The position numbers and the translations under genes are program-made. This document shows positions 30,428-40,125 of a DNA stretch of 64,000 bases, one piece after another; positions within the stretch are counted from its first letter, which is position 1, and the number at the start of each line of letters is the position of its first letter. Under the pieces are notes generated by a model. The model searched no databases. It had not been told where the DNA came from and saw nothing but the letters and a program-made list of their open reading frames with translations. Origin of the DNA: Ichthyophis bannanicus (Eukaryota > Chordata > Amphibia > Gymnophiona > Ichthyophiidae); assembly GCA_033557465.1 (NCBI GenBank), contig CM066035.1:907649309-907713308 (forward strand), given 5' to 3'.

Positions 30428-30880
30428 GAGGAAGATATTCAGCAGCAGTGGGTAGCCCTAGGAAAGCAGCTAGCCATCGCCGCTTAGCCTAGAACCCATA
30501 TATTCAATGCCAGGGCCATATCTGGCCACCAGCATTGAATAGCTGGGCCAGCCGGGTAGTGTGGGAGCTAACTGGGCAGCGGCACTATCCAGCAACTACC
30601 CGGTTAGCTTCTGTGGCGAAAGTTAGGCCACCCTTTAAGATGGTTGACTTTCGCTGCTTAGGGATATCCGGACAGCACTGAATATTATCCCTGGGTGCCG
30701 CTTCCACGGCACCCCCAGAATGCCCTGATGATAGCTGTCTAGTATCGGGACGTTCAGTAGTGGCACCTGTGGTTATTCAGCGGCTCTGTTAGTGCCGCTG
30801 GCTGTCCCGATTACCGCGATTAACTGGGTTAGCCGCTCTGCTGTCTGCGTTAATTGTTTTGAATATTGGGCTCTAATGAT
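30428..30880. mobile_element. MITE-A copy 2
   Basis: Shares with the other copies 'gatattcagcagcagtggg', 'atattcaatgccagggcc', 'actgggcagcggcac' and 'gttttgaatattgggctc' near the end. The right end gaatattgggct mirrors the GGGCC-ATATT left end seen in copies 3 and 4. Non-coding. Confidence 0.65.
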
Positions 30881-31224
30881 TTATTCATGTACCTTCAAAA
30901 TATAGGCGCTGACACTTAGATCAGCTTACATTAGCGGATCAGCTTAGATCAGGTGCATGTTAGGCTACTTGTGAAAGGAAAGACAAGTCGATGCTGCTTG
31001 TCATTATAAAATAGACTTAACACAGGTGCTTTAACTCGCGCTCTAGTGAGACGTCACCTTATAAAGCTACCCTCTTAATACACAGTAGCAACTTTTTCTC
31101 TCTGTTAAATGAATGGCTGCCATCCCAGTGCCCAGAGATATTCTGCAGTTAGTTCATGTTAATTTTGATAATTACTGCATGATAGCTGCAAAACCTTACC
31201 ACATGTTGTACATAGAAGCCAAAG

Positions 31225-31372
31225 AGCATCGCAGATGAAAGATATTATACTTTCTCAGGCCTCTAATATATTGCAGAGAATTGTTGATGTCTTGGAGAAT
31301 CTGCTAGTGGGTGCTAAATGGGATGATATTTGGATGGGAGCCCAAAAGGTCTGTGAGCTGCACGATGTCCTG
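31225..31372 (+). pseudogene. hAT transposase fragment upstream of DIRS-C
   Basis: One frame reads ILSQASNILQRIVDVLENL and then WDDIWMGAQKVCELHD. This resembles the helical segment that precedes the C-terminal part in ZMYM-like hAT transposases. It ends at the left boundary of DIRS-C. The C-terminal hAT domain appears right after DIRS-C (37.52-38.13 kb), so the two are probably one pseudogene split by the insertion. Confidence 0.4.
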
Positions 31373-31500
31373 TTCCTTATCGTTCCTCCAGTTTAGTCCT
31401 CCACTTCTGGGTAGTGCACCTCCTCCTGCAGCTTGGAGACTGGACCAATCAGAACTCTGACATCACCGGATGCAGCCTGCAGGCATTCCCCATAAGCCCC
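31373..31500 (+). repeat. DIRS-C left inverted terminal repeat
   Basis: Begins ttccttatcgttcctccag and includes gcagcttggagactgg and ggcattccccataagcccc. The reverse complement lies at 37357-37470, identical apart from accgg versus actgg. Confidence 0.85.
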
Positions 31501-32770
31501 AGTGTGTCCAGTCTCCATGCAGCAGGAGGACGTAGTGAGCCTAGGTCTGGGCTCACTTAAGTAATAGTTGAGGAGTCTTTAGTGGGATTCTACTTTTATG
31601 ATTAGTTTTGCTTATTTTTCTTTGCTTTTACCTTACTTTAGCTTTCAGAGTAGTTGAAAAAAAAAAAAAAAGGGGGGGGGGGATTGGTCCTCTGTAGTGC
31701 TCAGGAGCCGTCTTCCTTCGGGTTTCTGTAATTTCCAATTTGGTTTCTGGCCCTTTAAAGTTTTTTTCTTTTTGGTTAGCAGCTCCCTCCTTTTACCTCT
31801 TGTCAGTCTTGTCATTTGACTGCAGTCATTTGCCGGTGCGGATCTCTCTCCCTGGACTGTACGGGAGAGAGCTCCGAGGGACCGCATAGTCACTCTTTAG
31901 CTGTGGGAGACGGAGGCTCTCCATACTTGCGGGATCCTTATTATGTGCTGGAACCGGCTGAGCAGCCCTCGCTGCGACGGCTGCTCGTGGCAGCGCAGTC
32001 TCTGTGCCGTTTTGGCATCGCAGCGACAAACAGGATAGGTTGCTTTCGGGCAGGCAGGTAAGACCTTCGGGCCCTGTCGTTTTAAGCAGAGCTGTTCTTT
32101 TGCAACGGCGGTTTCTGTTTGGCGCCACAATTCGGCGATGAGGGGGTGGCCATTTTCGTGTGATTTTGGACCGCGAGGTGGGAGTTGCGGCGGCTTGCCT
32201 GAGTACAACTGCAGGCGGTCCGCTGAGGTAGCTTCCTCCCTTTTTTGGGGCTTCCCTTCGTTAATTTAATTTTTTTTTACTTTGTTTTGAGTTTTCAGTT
32301 CCTATACGTCAGCAGTGTTTACTTGATTGCTGGGACCGTACAGTTTTTTGCCCTCCTGACTATCTCTCTGAGGAGCACCCGTTAGGGCCCTGAATACTAG
32401 GCTCTGGGTGAGCTCCAAAGGCGGTCCCCCAGCTCGTAGATGAAGGGAGGGTAAAATCGAGGGGAGCTTGAGACAGTAGTCCCTTCGTACTGTCAGTCTG
32501 TGACTGTTTTAGGTTACCATCACCATCACCAGATAACCTGTGGTGCACTGGGACATGTTGTAGAATCTGAAACTAAATATACAGAACTCTCCAGGCCACT
32601 TTGTCTGGGAAACGCTGGTCTAAACAGCCGAGTTCATTTTAAAATGTGTTAATTTTTCCCCAATGGAATACACAGCACAGGGTCTGAACATACAGGAAGT
32701 GTATTGTTTCTTAAAGGGTGGCCTGTTTTGTGTCCTTAGGTATAGTTGGAGTGCAGCTCCTCTGCAAAAG

Positions 32771-33046
32771 GTAGGAGTGGCCTAGTGGTTGGGGCAAGGT
32801 ACCACAGGCCGGAAGGTCGGTGGTTCAAATCCCACTAGAGAACAGCAACCTTTGGCTGGAAGGACTGGGGTTTCTAGTCCCACAGGTGCTCCTTGTGGTC
32901 TTGGGCAAGCCACTTAACCCTCCATTGCCCATGTTCCCTGTAAGTATTAGTGTATGTGTCTCATATCCCCTCGTGTTAAATGTATCCCCCAACCGCTTTG
33001 ACCCGGTGAAAAGCGGGATATAAATGCAGCTAAATAAATAAATAAA
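32771..33046 (+). mobile_element. tRNA-derived SINE with L2-type tail
   Basis: Starts ggagtggcctagtggttgg (a Pol III A box) and has a B box ggttcaaatccc at 32822-32833. The body 'cttgtggtcttgggcaagc' and 'cacttaaccctccattgcc' is shared with many vertebrate SINEs. The 3' end 'ccggtgaaaagcgggatat' plus taaataaataaataaa matches the L2-type tail, so it was probably mobilised by an L2. A second B-box-like ggggtttctagtccc lies at 32866. Confidence 0.85.
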
Positions 33047-33778
33047 TTTTGGCTTCGGAGAGGGGCTTCTCTATTCAGCGTGCCAAAACAAGCAAGCTGG
33101 ATGGAGATCGCGGCCATTTTGAGCATGCGGTCTCTTCAGCGTTACATATTTTCTCGGCGGCAAAACTGAACCCCGGGTCTGAGCTTCTCCCGATGTGGGC
33201 TCTGCTCCCTCAAAAGCAAAGTCATTTGTTTTGGTGAGGATTTCTTTTCCTTTTCTTTCGTTTCTTAGCGGTTTATTTCTTTGTGGTATTCAATTTTGCT
33301 TTCCTTTTTGCATTTATTTGACGGGCGGTCTAGGCAGTGAGGGTGCCTGATTGCAACATGTATAAAAAAAAAAAAGAAAGAAGAATACTCAACTCTCAAA
33401 CCTCCCTAAGTCTGTGAACACGTTAGTCAGGCAGGCTACAGAGGCATTAAACTCTATGCCCAGATGGAGAAGAAGGTGAAACTGTTGCTCTTGCTTCCAG
33501 GCATGTTTTTTCCATGGCGAAGCACAATGAATGGTCTCATGTGTGGGGATTTTTAGGCTAAGGGCTCTATTCAATTTCCCCTCTATCTCACTCCACAGGC
33601 TTGCAGAAGCACTGCGGTGGTAAAAAAAAAAAAAAAAAAAAAGGACGCCGCAGACCAACGCCAGCCATGGTATCATTCCACACCCAGAGTTCTATAGGTT
33701 GCAAGCTCCCAGCCCTTCAATTGTCCTTTTGGACATAGGAACCTGAGGTCCTCAAAGCGGCCATATTGAGCCACTCCA
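33047..33778. other. DIRS-C interior, no gene recognised
   Basis: No domain is recognised. A-rich tracts occur at 33363-33380 and 33622-33642. Open frames are short and not conserved in the other DIRS copies. Confidence 0.4.
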
Positions 33779-33779
33779 G

Positions 33780-33935
33780 GGTCCTTCCAGCCCAGTATCC
33801 TGTTTCCCTTTCTAACGGTGGTCGATCTAGGTCCCAAGTACCTAGCGGTTTTGCTAACAGACACAGTTCCCACAATGCTGGTACTGGGTCATGCCTGGCT
33901 ATCCTGGGTCCCTTCTAAATAATGGTCTGCGGGCC
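33780..33935 (-). mobile_element. CR1 3' end, antisense fragment
   Basis: The plus strand reads cccagtatcctgtttccc, then 'ggtcgatctaggtcccaagtac' and 'gctatcctgggtcccttct'. This is the reverse complement of the CR1 3' UTR seen at 12410-12540 and 28905-29035. Only the 3' 150 bp is present. Confidence 0.8.
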
Positions 33936-34159
33936 TTGCATGGTTCTAGTTTTCAGTTTTTTATTTAGGTGGGCAGGTAGAGTACTGGTAGTTACTTGTC
34001 CCTGCACACACCCCCATGGTTGGAGTAGGAGCTTGCGACCAGGGGGACCAGGGGGTTTATCCTTATTCTTATCCTTCTTATTTCCTATTTGATCTGCAGT
34101 TTCTCCAAGCCCCTCCCTGGGGTCTGTCGGGATCGGGAGCAGGCCTACGCGTGGTCAGG

Positions 34160-34436
34160 CTTGTATTTATTTCTTTATTTACATTTTCTCTATACCGCGC
34201 TATTTGGCACCAGTGCAGCTTTCATTGAACAAACTGAATTTTCCTTGAACGGGGCATTATAACTTGGAGATAACTATTTTACAGGGCTCATAGGCTATGG
34301 GGGGTTGAGTGGCTTGTCCAAGGCCTCGAGGAGCACTTGTGGGACTCGAAGCCCCAGTCCTTCCGGTCCAAGGTTGCTGTCCTCTTTGAGGGCAAGATGC
34401 AGCAGCCCCAACCACTAGGCCACTCCTCCACTCCAG
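34160..34436 (-). mobile_element. tRNA-derived SINE, minus strand, same family as 32771
   Basis: The reverse complement starts ggagtggcctagtggttgg (A box). It contains gggcttcgagtcccac (B box) and the 'ccttggacaagccactcaa' body, and ends with 'agcgcggtatagagaaaat' and an AAATAAAG-type tail. It faces the opposite direction to the copy at 32771. Both lie inside DIRS-C. Confidence 0.8.
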
Positions 34437-36002
34437 TTCCCCTCCGTGTGGGGCTTACAGCACGACACTCCCGGGCCTAGTTCATTGTCTTCAGGGATCC
34501 CTCTGCTTCAGACTTGTTCTTTAAGGGTCACTTGGGGGAACATATCACGAACATTTCGTGTGACATATTCTAATTTCCTTTTACTTCAGTTACCTTTGCT
34601 TTGTTGACAATGAGGGATTAGTTCCCTTTAGTAGTTAGGAGCTGATTTCCTTTATTTTTCAGTTTATGCTTCGTGTCATTCTTCCTTTTATGTGCCAGCA
34701 GTTTTCGCATTGCTCTGATGCCACCTGTTCTCTCCCTCCTGCTCATGTCTCGGAGGAGCATCTCTTAAGGCCTGTCAGCTTTTAGGGGCATGAGCATTTA
34801 GGAAGCCTTAGGATATAAGAATTTGTCTCTTTACTCATAATTACAGTTAGACTATAAACCAGAACGTGCCTGTGTTACGGTCTAGGGGCTCCGGAGGACG
34901 CGGGGGGCACTCAATAAGGCGTTTCTGTGACCAGGTGTATGCAGTCATCTTCAGATTACTCTCTGCACGTCAGGGCCGTTCTAACCGCAGGGCCTCTTGG
35001 CTTCTCTGTGGTTCGTGACTACGCAAGCCACCGTCCTGTTCGAGATTTTCTGTCCCAGGTTTTGCTCTCTGGTGTCTAAAGGCCGATGGATAGCAGCGCT
35101 GCTCATGGCTCACATATAGTATTCAGTGTCCCCATCCCTGAGGAAGCTTGGAAAATGTGAAATCGTATTTTTTGTCCGATTCATGCAGGCAGCATCCTCT
35201 AGAACATCCTCTTGCACGTTGGCCGATGTTATCCACTGCTATTTCTCTGACTGCAGGACGGCCAGAGGGATGCTCCTCTTCTCCTGTCCTTCCCAGGAAA
35301 TTCTCATCTATTTCTAGAGCCTGTGCTGTCAGAGGGGGTTTTTACGCTTAGCAAGGGCGCTGTTCCGTCTCCGCCATCTTGTTGCGGGTTCCGTTGAGAG
35401 TGCAGTGAAGGATGTCTCGGTAGCACAGTAGGGAACTTCGTGCTCCTGGGCACTGGAAGGTTTCATAGAGGACGTCGATTCTCTGGGTATGTTCCGTGCA
35501 TTCAGCCTATGTTCCAGCGTATTTTCTGCGCTGTGTTTGGGAGCCAGGTACTAGGGCTCCCATATTTGCATTTGGTATGTGCTCTCAATTGTTTAGGCTT
35601 GATTGTTCGATACACTCTTTGCTGAGTGAGACTGCATTTCTTGGCTTCGTCGGTATTGTCCGGCTAAGGTACTTACTACAGTAATGGGGGACTTTCGGTT
35701 GTATGAAGGTGCCAGAGGTCCTCATGGTGTTGCATGAGGTTTGGTGATGAAGTCAGGATCTGCTGTGGACTAGGCCGTCCCGGGTGAGCGCCACTGTCTG
35801 TCTCCAGTCCCTTTCCCTCTTTGGGTTTTGCTCCCGGATCCTTCAAATACAGCACCAGTCAATTTCGCTGGTCTATGTTCGGGTTTGGCGCGTCTTTGAC
35901 GGCTGGTGTTCCGGTCTTCAGGTCCGCGCTACCACGGCATCAGTATCGGTGGTATTGATTTTTTGCAGGATGGATTTGTTAAAGAGCTGGCTCCCAGTTC
36001 TT

Positions 36003-36085
36003 GCGAGTACAGTTTTATTTATTTATTTATTTATTTATTACAGGCTCTTATATACCGCTCTATTTAGCATCAGCTCGGTTCACAA
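36003..36085 (-). mobile_element. L2-type LINE/SINE 3' tail, antisense
   Basis: The stretch ttttatttatttatttattt followed by 'cttatataccgctctattt' and 'gctcggttcacaatataac' is the antisense of the tail seen on the SINEs and L2 of this window. No body follows. Confidence 0.65.
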
Positions 36086-36201
36086 TATAACAGACCAGAA
36101 CAACAAACTGTTTGGTTTTACAGAGAACAGGTCAGTTAGCGGCCATAGCCTGTTACTGAGGTGAGGTTCGAGGCGTAGCTCTTGGGCCGCACTATGGTAT
36201 A

Positions 36202-36420
36202 GTGCGTTTTCTTCAAGCGGTTACTCGGTTGCGTCCAGCGAGTTGGTTTTCTGTTCCGCCGTGGGGTCTCGACTTGCTGTTCAGGAGCTCGACTAAGGCT
36301 CCATTTGAGCCCTTAAGCCAAGTTTCGGTCCAAGACTTGACTCTCACAGATGCGCTTTCTGGGGCGGTTTGCTCGGCGCGGCGCATCTCGGAGCGGTAGG
36401 CTCTGTCGGGTTAGAAGTTT
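36202..36420 (+). pseudogene. DIRS-C tyrosine recombinase remnant
   Basis: One frame reads PPWGLDLLFRSSTKAPFEPL and later SGAVCSARRISER. This aligns with PPAPEWELNVVLQQLTRPPF and LTSARRVSEL of DIRS-B, including the catalytic Arg. HxxR and Tyr are not found downstream, so it is a remnant. It shows that DIRS-C descends from a YR-encoding element and is a different subfamily from A and B. Confidence 0.7.
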
Positions 36421-36977
36421 CTTTCCTTTGCCTTTCTGTCCAAAGTACTGCTACGGCCGGTTCTGGCCTTTCTGCCTAAGGTGTCTTTGCCTTTTCCGGG
36501 ACGTCAAACAGTGTCTCTCCCGAGCTTCTGGGCAGGAGGAGTACACGTTTCTGAATGGCGACTGGGTCGCTTGGACGTCCGGGGGCTTCGGGGTCGTTAT
36601 TTCGCAGTCCCAGGCTCCTTGCGTATATTAGAGCGTGCCTTTGTACTTGTTTGGGAGTCCCAGGCAGGGTGAGGCTGAGGCTTAGGCCTCCATTGCCAGT
36701 TGGCTCAAAGAGACGTTCGTCTCGGCTTACATGTTGCCGGGGTGGTTTCCTCCAGCTGAGTGGGGAGCACTCTGCTGGACCGCATGCAGCTCCCTGAGCA
36801 GAGCATCGTGTAGTTCCGCCGGTGGGGTTTGGCAAAGCAGCAACTGGGGCGTTGCTGCTTCCCTTCAGCAAGCATAACCGGCTGGCTAGACGGGCGGCGG
36901 GGGATTCCAGTTTCGGGTCAGCGGTTTTGCGTGCCGGCTGGCAGGGTTCCTCCCGTTAGTACTGCTCTGTTACATCC

Positions 36978-37072
36978 CAGAAGTGGAGGACTAAACTGGA
37001 GGAACGATAAGGAAATTGAAATTACACTTACCTGGTAATTGTAGTTCCTTGAGTGACGACAGTTTAGTCCTC
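36978..37072 (+). repeat. DIRS-C internal complementary region
   Basis: The segment agaagtggaggactaaac plus ggaggaacgataaggaa is the reverse complement of the left outer end. It runs straight into attgaaattacacttacc plus tggtaattgtagttcc, the reverse complement of the right outer end. Such a back-to-back joint is the template that restores termini in DIRS replication through a circular intermediate. Confidence 0.88.
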
Positions 37073-37356
37073 ATTCCCGCCCTCACTTTTCTAGTTTGAC
37101 TCGGCACGCAGTCAGTCCTGAAGTACGATTTTACAGGTGAGTGTCTTGTCGGGAGATCTAACCCTCTAGTACTTTCTGCCTTTCCTCTTCTTTCGCAGCC
37201 TTGTTTAATTGTCTCGGCAGGAGAGAGGGTGTTTCTTTCGAAGAATCTTTTCCTTTCCTGCTTCAGGGAAGGTTTGTTTTTCCTTACAGTTTCAAGTGTT
37301 TAACCGGTTAGCTATTTATTTCTTGCTCTTTTGAGTCTGCTTTGTCAATAGGTCAC

Positions 37357-37514
37357 TGGGGCTTATGGGGAATGCCTGCAGGCTGCATCCAGTGATGTCA
37401 GAGTTCTGATTGGTCCAGTCTCCAAGCTGCAGGAGGAGGTGCACTACCCAGAAGTGGAGGACTAAACTGTCATCACTCAAGGAACTACAATTACCAGGTA
37501 AGTGTAATTTCAAT
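37357..37514 (+). repeat. DIRS-C right inverted terminal repeat
   Basis: From ctggggcttatggggaatg through gcaggaggaggtgcac to ggtaagtgtaatttcaat. The outer 40 bp after 'gactaaactgtcatcactc' are specific to the right end and match the fragment at 385-425. Confidence 0.85.
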
Positions 37515-37519
37515 TTAAT

Positions 37520-38125
37520 TCTGACAGGTGAAGAGCATACTCACAAATGAGGACAGTTAAGACCTGCAAAGAAAACAGCCTCATTTGAATGTTCATTTGT
37601 TGTAAGAACACTTGGATCAGAAGCTTAAGACGAGAGTGCTAGAGGAAACAGGGCAGGCAGCTGTCTTTTCCTGTGAATGCAATCACAGGTTTTCATCCCA
37701 ATCAATGAAAATAGCTAAAAGTGTAGGTGCAGTGCAGAAATGTGATTAGGAGGGTTTTCAGGGGCTACTCAGTCAGTATGCAAGTACCCTTTCAATCAAT
37801 GCAAAACTCGCTCACACAGAGATGGAGTTGATAAAAATTGATTTGCCAAACACAGATAGCACTTTGAGACTCTCAGAGCAGCTGCTTCAGCTCTTTTTCA
37901 TCCAAATTTTACAAGAGTTTTGAAACTTATATTCTCTGTTGGCAATGCTGCCTGCGAAAGGTCATTTCTTCCTTGCAACACATATGGAAATGGATGAGGT
38001 CCACAATGGGTTTCAAGAGACTGACAGTTTTTTATTTGCATGCTGAAAGCAACCTTATCGGAGATACTGATCCCTGAGCAGATCATCGACACCTGCGCTG
38101 CCAAATCCAGTCCTGGATTTTACTT
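37520..38125 (+). pseudogene. hAT transposase C-terminal dimerisation domain, pseudogene
   Basis: Near 37930-38110, across two frames, the order VGNAACERSF, a block like 'GPQW/STMG', 'FYLHAESNLIGDTD' and EQIIDTCAAK appears. This is the conserved C-terminal hAT dimerisation domain (A..ERSFS..K..LRS.M...RL..L). Upstream 37560-37860 is degraded. It begins exactly where DIRS-C ends and probably continues the fragment at 31225-31372. Confidence 0.65.
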
Positions 38126-38127
38126 AA

Positions 38128-38610
38128 TAATATCGGGCCCAATATTAAGCGGTGGCAGTTAGCTCTTGTAAAGTGCATAGTCGTCACCGCTGAATACTAA
38201 CCCCGGATATTCAATGCTGGGGCTTTATCCAGCAACTGGCATTGAATATCTGGGTCTCCACACAGCCTGGAAGTTAACCGGGCAGCAGTGATATTGAGCC
38301 ACTGCTCAGTTAGCCTCTGCGGGTAAAGATAGGCCAGCTTTTGCCACACCTGACTTTACCCGTAGGTCGCTAACCAGGCAGCAGCTCAATATCGCCACCA
38401 CTTGGTTAGCGATGGGTGCCGCATCCACTCTGCCACGGAACGCCCACAACACGCCCCGCTGCTAACTGCATAGCACCGGGCATGTAACAGCGGCACCCTC
38501 GGATATCCAGTGGCAGTAACTGTGTTAGTACCGCTAAATATTCACTAACGGGCATTTACACAGTTTGCAGGTCTACAGTACAAACTGTGTAAAGGCCTTC
38601 AAATATCTCG
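38128..38610. mobile_element. MITE-A copy 3
   Basis: Starts atcgggcccaatattaagc and ends near gtgtaaaggccttcaaatat, with internal ATATTCAATGCTGGGGC and GGGCAGCAGTGATATTGAG phrases shared with copies 1, 2 and 4. Several inner segments occur in both orientations, giving a foldable structure. Non-coding. Confidence 0.7.
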
Positions 38611-39321
38611 CCATCATCTTTTCATGTTGTCTTTGTTTCGCATGGATGAAAGAAGCAGCGCGCTCAAGAACTGATTTTGGAATACCGACGCTGATTAATG
38701 CATGCTTATATGTCCTTTGCTGATTACTACAGATCTATTCATTTATTTGTATAAAATATGTAAAATCTGAATTTAAAAAAGTATCACCTGCAACTGTTCT
38801 GCTTTCCTTTATTTTTAATTATGTCAAAACAACTATAGGCTCAGACAAAGAAACAATCCCCTTCCCACTCTCTGGATTTTTTGGTTCCAATCCACCCACC
38901 CCCTCTGTTAGCCTCCCCAAGTAAGATAATCACCAGCCAATTATGCTCACCCATAAATGCAAAGGAATTTATAACGCTGTTGGATATGTCGACAAATCCA
39001 TACGAATCCTCATTACTCAACACAAGGGATTTTAATTCTTTCTTTCTTGGCATGATGTTTCAAAAACAGTTCTATGACTTTACATAACTGTTATTCCAGC
39101 CCAAATTTTCAGTTATGGTTCTTCTAAACTAAATGATAGAAAATGTATTTAAGTTTAGGATTAGAAAGTTCCTTTATTTTAATGAAACAGAAGGGGGTTT
39201 CTCTATTAGTTATTAACAGTACTTTTTTTCTAGAATAAAAGGTGCCACTGTTCAAATGCAGGGTTGTTCTTGTGAAGGAATAAAATTTGGTAGACCCAGT
39301 CCATGCAACCTGCTACACAAC
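38611..39321. other. no gene recognised
   Basis: AT-rich spacer. Overlapping frames at 38841-39087 on both strands show no domain and I treat them as chance. Confidence 0.35.
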
Positions 39322-39512
39322 TTAGGGGTATGTTTACTAAACCATCTTAATGTTACCGGCGCTAGTTACAGCGATAATGTGAAGAATGCCATATAAGGAG
39401 TGGGTGTTCCGGTGGCAAGGTAGCAAGAATCTGTATCGTGCGATAGTGGGCGCCGTGGCACGTTAACGCGCGTTAACCCTAAGTTCATGCCAGCGCTGTG
39501 TTAGAAGCTGTA

Positions 39513-39580
39513 GAGATGTAGCCCACTGGTTACTGCAATGACTGGGGAGGCAGAGGTAATGGGTTTGATCCCACAGTGGT
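39513..39580 (+). ncRNA. tRNA-like module, left arm of H palindrome
   Basis: tgtagcccactggtta at 39517-39532 fits a Pol III A box and gggtttgatccca at 39561-39573 a B box, at the spacing of a tRNA gene. The rest does not fold into a standard tRNA by eye, so it is a tRNA-derived SINE head and not a functional tRNA gene. Confidence 0.55.
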
Positions 39581-39901
39581 GTTATGTAAGAAGGCTGTCT
39601 GAGGCAATTACTTTTAATCTAAATCAGTGCTGTCTGAGGCATTTCCTTTTTTAAGTTAAATCAGTACTGCCAGCAAAAACACCCTCACAATGCCGTAACA
39701 TAAGGTGCCGCATAAGGTGCCCTATAAGGCACTCCAAAGGGCACATTATAAAGTGCCCTGTCCACCCAGGCGCCTTCTAATGTGCCCTATAGGGCGCTTT
39801 ATAGGGCGCCTTATGAGGCACCTTAAGGTTACAGCACTGTGAGGGTGCATTTTGCTGGCAGCACTGATTTAAATTAAAACGAAAAGCCTCAGTCAGCCTT
39901 A

Positions 39902-39985
39902 TTAAATAACATGACTGTGGGATCAAACCCATGATCTCTGAATCCACAGTCATTGAAGTAACCAGTGGGCTACATCTCTATAGCT
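39902..39985 (-). ncRNA. tRNA-like module, right arm of H palindrome, opposite strand
   Basis: On the minus strand gatgtagcccactggttac (A box) and atgggtttgatcccacag (B box) mirror the left-arm module, so the two Pol III-like units face each other. Both are also present in H copy 2. Confidence 0.55.
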
Positions 39986-39998
39986 TCTAACACATGCC

Positions 39999-40125
39999 TA
40001 GCTGGCTATAGAAAGACTACAGGTCACCACACAAACTGTCTGCTGTGGTTACCAGGATATACCCTATCCTGGTAACCACAGCAGACAGTTTGTGTGGTGA
40101 CCTGTAGTCTTTCTATAGCCAGCTA
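39999..40125. repeat. perfect 61-bp inverted repeat with 5-nt loop
   Basis: Arms 39999-40059 and 40065-40125 are exact reverse complements by direct reading, from tagctggctatagaaag to gtggttaccaggata and back, around the loop taccc. H copy 2 contains only the left arm (about 53755-53817), so the second arm arose in copy 1 alone or was lost in copy 2. Confidence 0.92.

Larger units (their letters stand above)
31373..37514 (+). mobile_element. DIRS-C, DIRS-type element with near-identical inverted termini and no intact genes
   Basis: The left terminus (31373 to about 31500) and the right terminus (about 37357-37514) are inverted copies. Over about 125 bp I find one mismatch. The outer 30-40 bp differ between ends, as is normal for DIRS, and both outer ends are present back to back in the internal complementary region. 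The interior retains only a scrap of recombinase and is invaded by SINEs and a CR1 tail. The tail of the left end carries A14 then G-run (31657-31682). Confidence 0.85.
39495..39992. repeat. H copy 1: imperfect palindrome, arms about 240 bp
   Basis: Left-arm phrases recur inverted on the right. 'gttagaagctgtagagatgt' returns as the complement of tacatctctatagcttctaac, and 'aaatcagtactgccagcaaa' as that of tttgctggcagcactgattt. 'cataaggtgccctataaggc' is matched by gccctatagggcgc and gccttatgaggcacctt. The centre is near 39745. The same structure is present in copy 2 at 53258-53760. Confidence 0.8.

Noticed and set aside
31816..32208. Overlapping open frames of 80-103 codons in DIRS-C as a possible ORF1
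   Set aside because: No start near the expected place, no CxxC pairs and no similarity to ORF1 of DIRS-A, B or D.
39513..39580. Possible functional tRNA gene
   Set aside because: A and B boxes fit, but no convincing acceptor stem or anticodon arm; better read as a tRNA-derived module.
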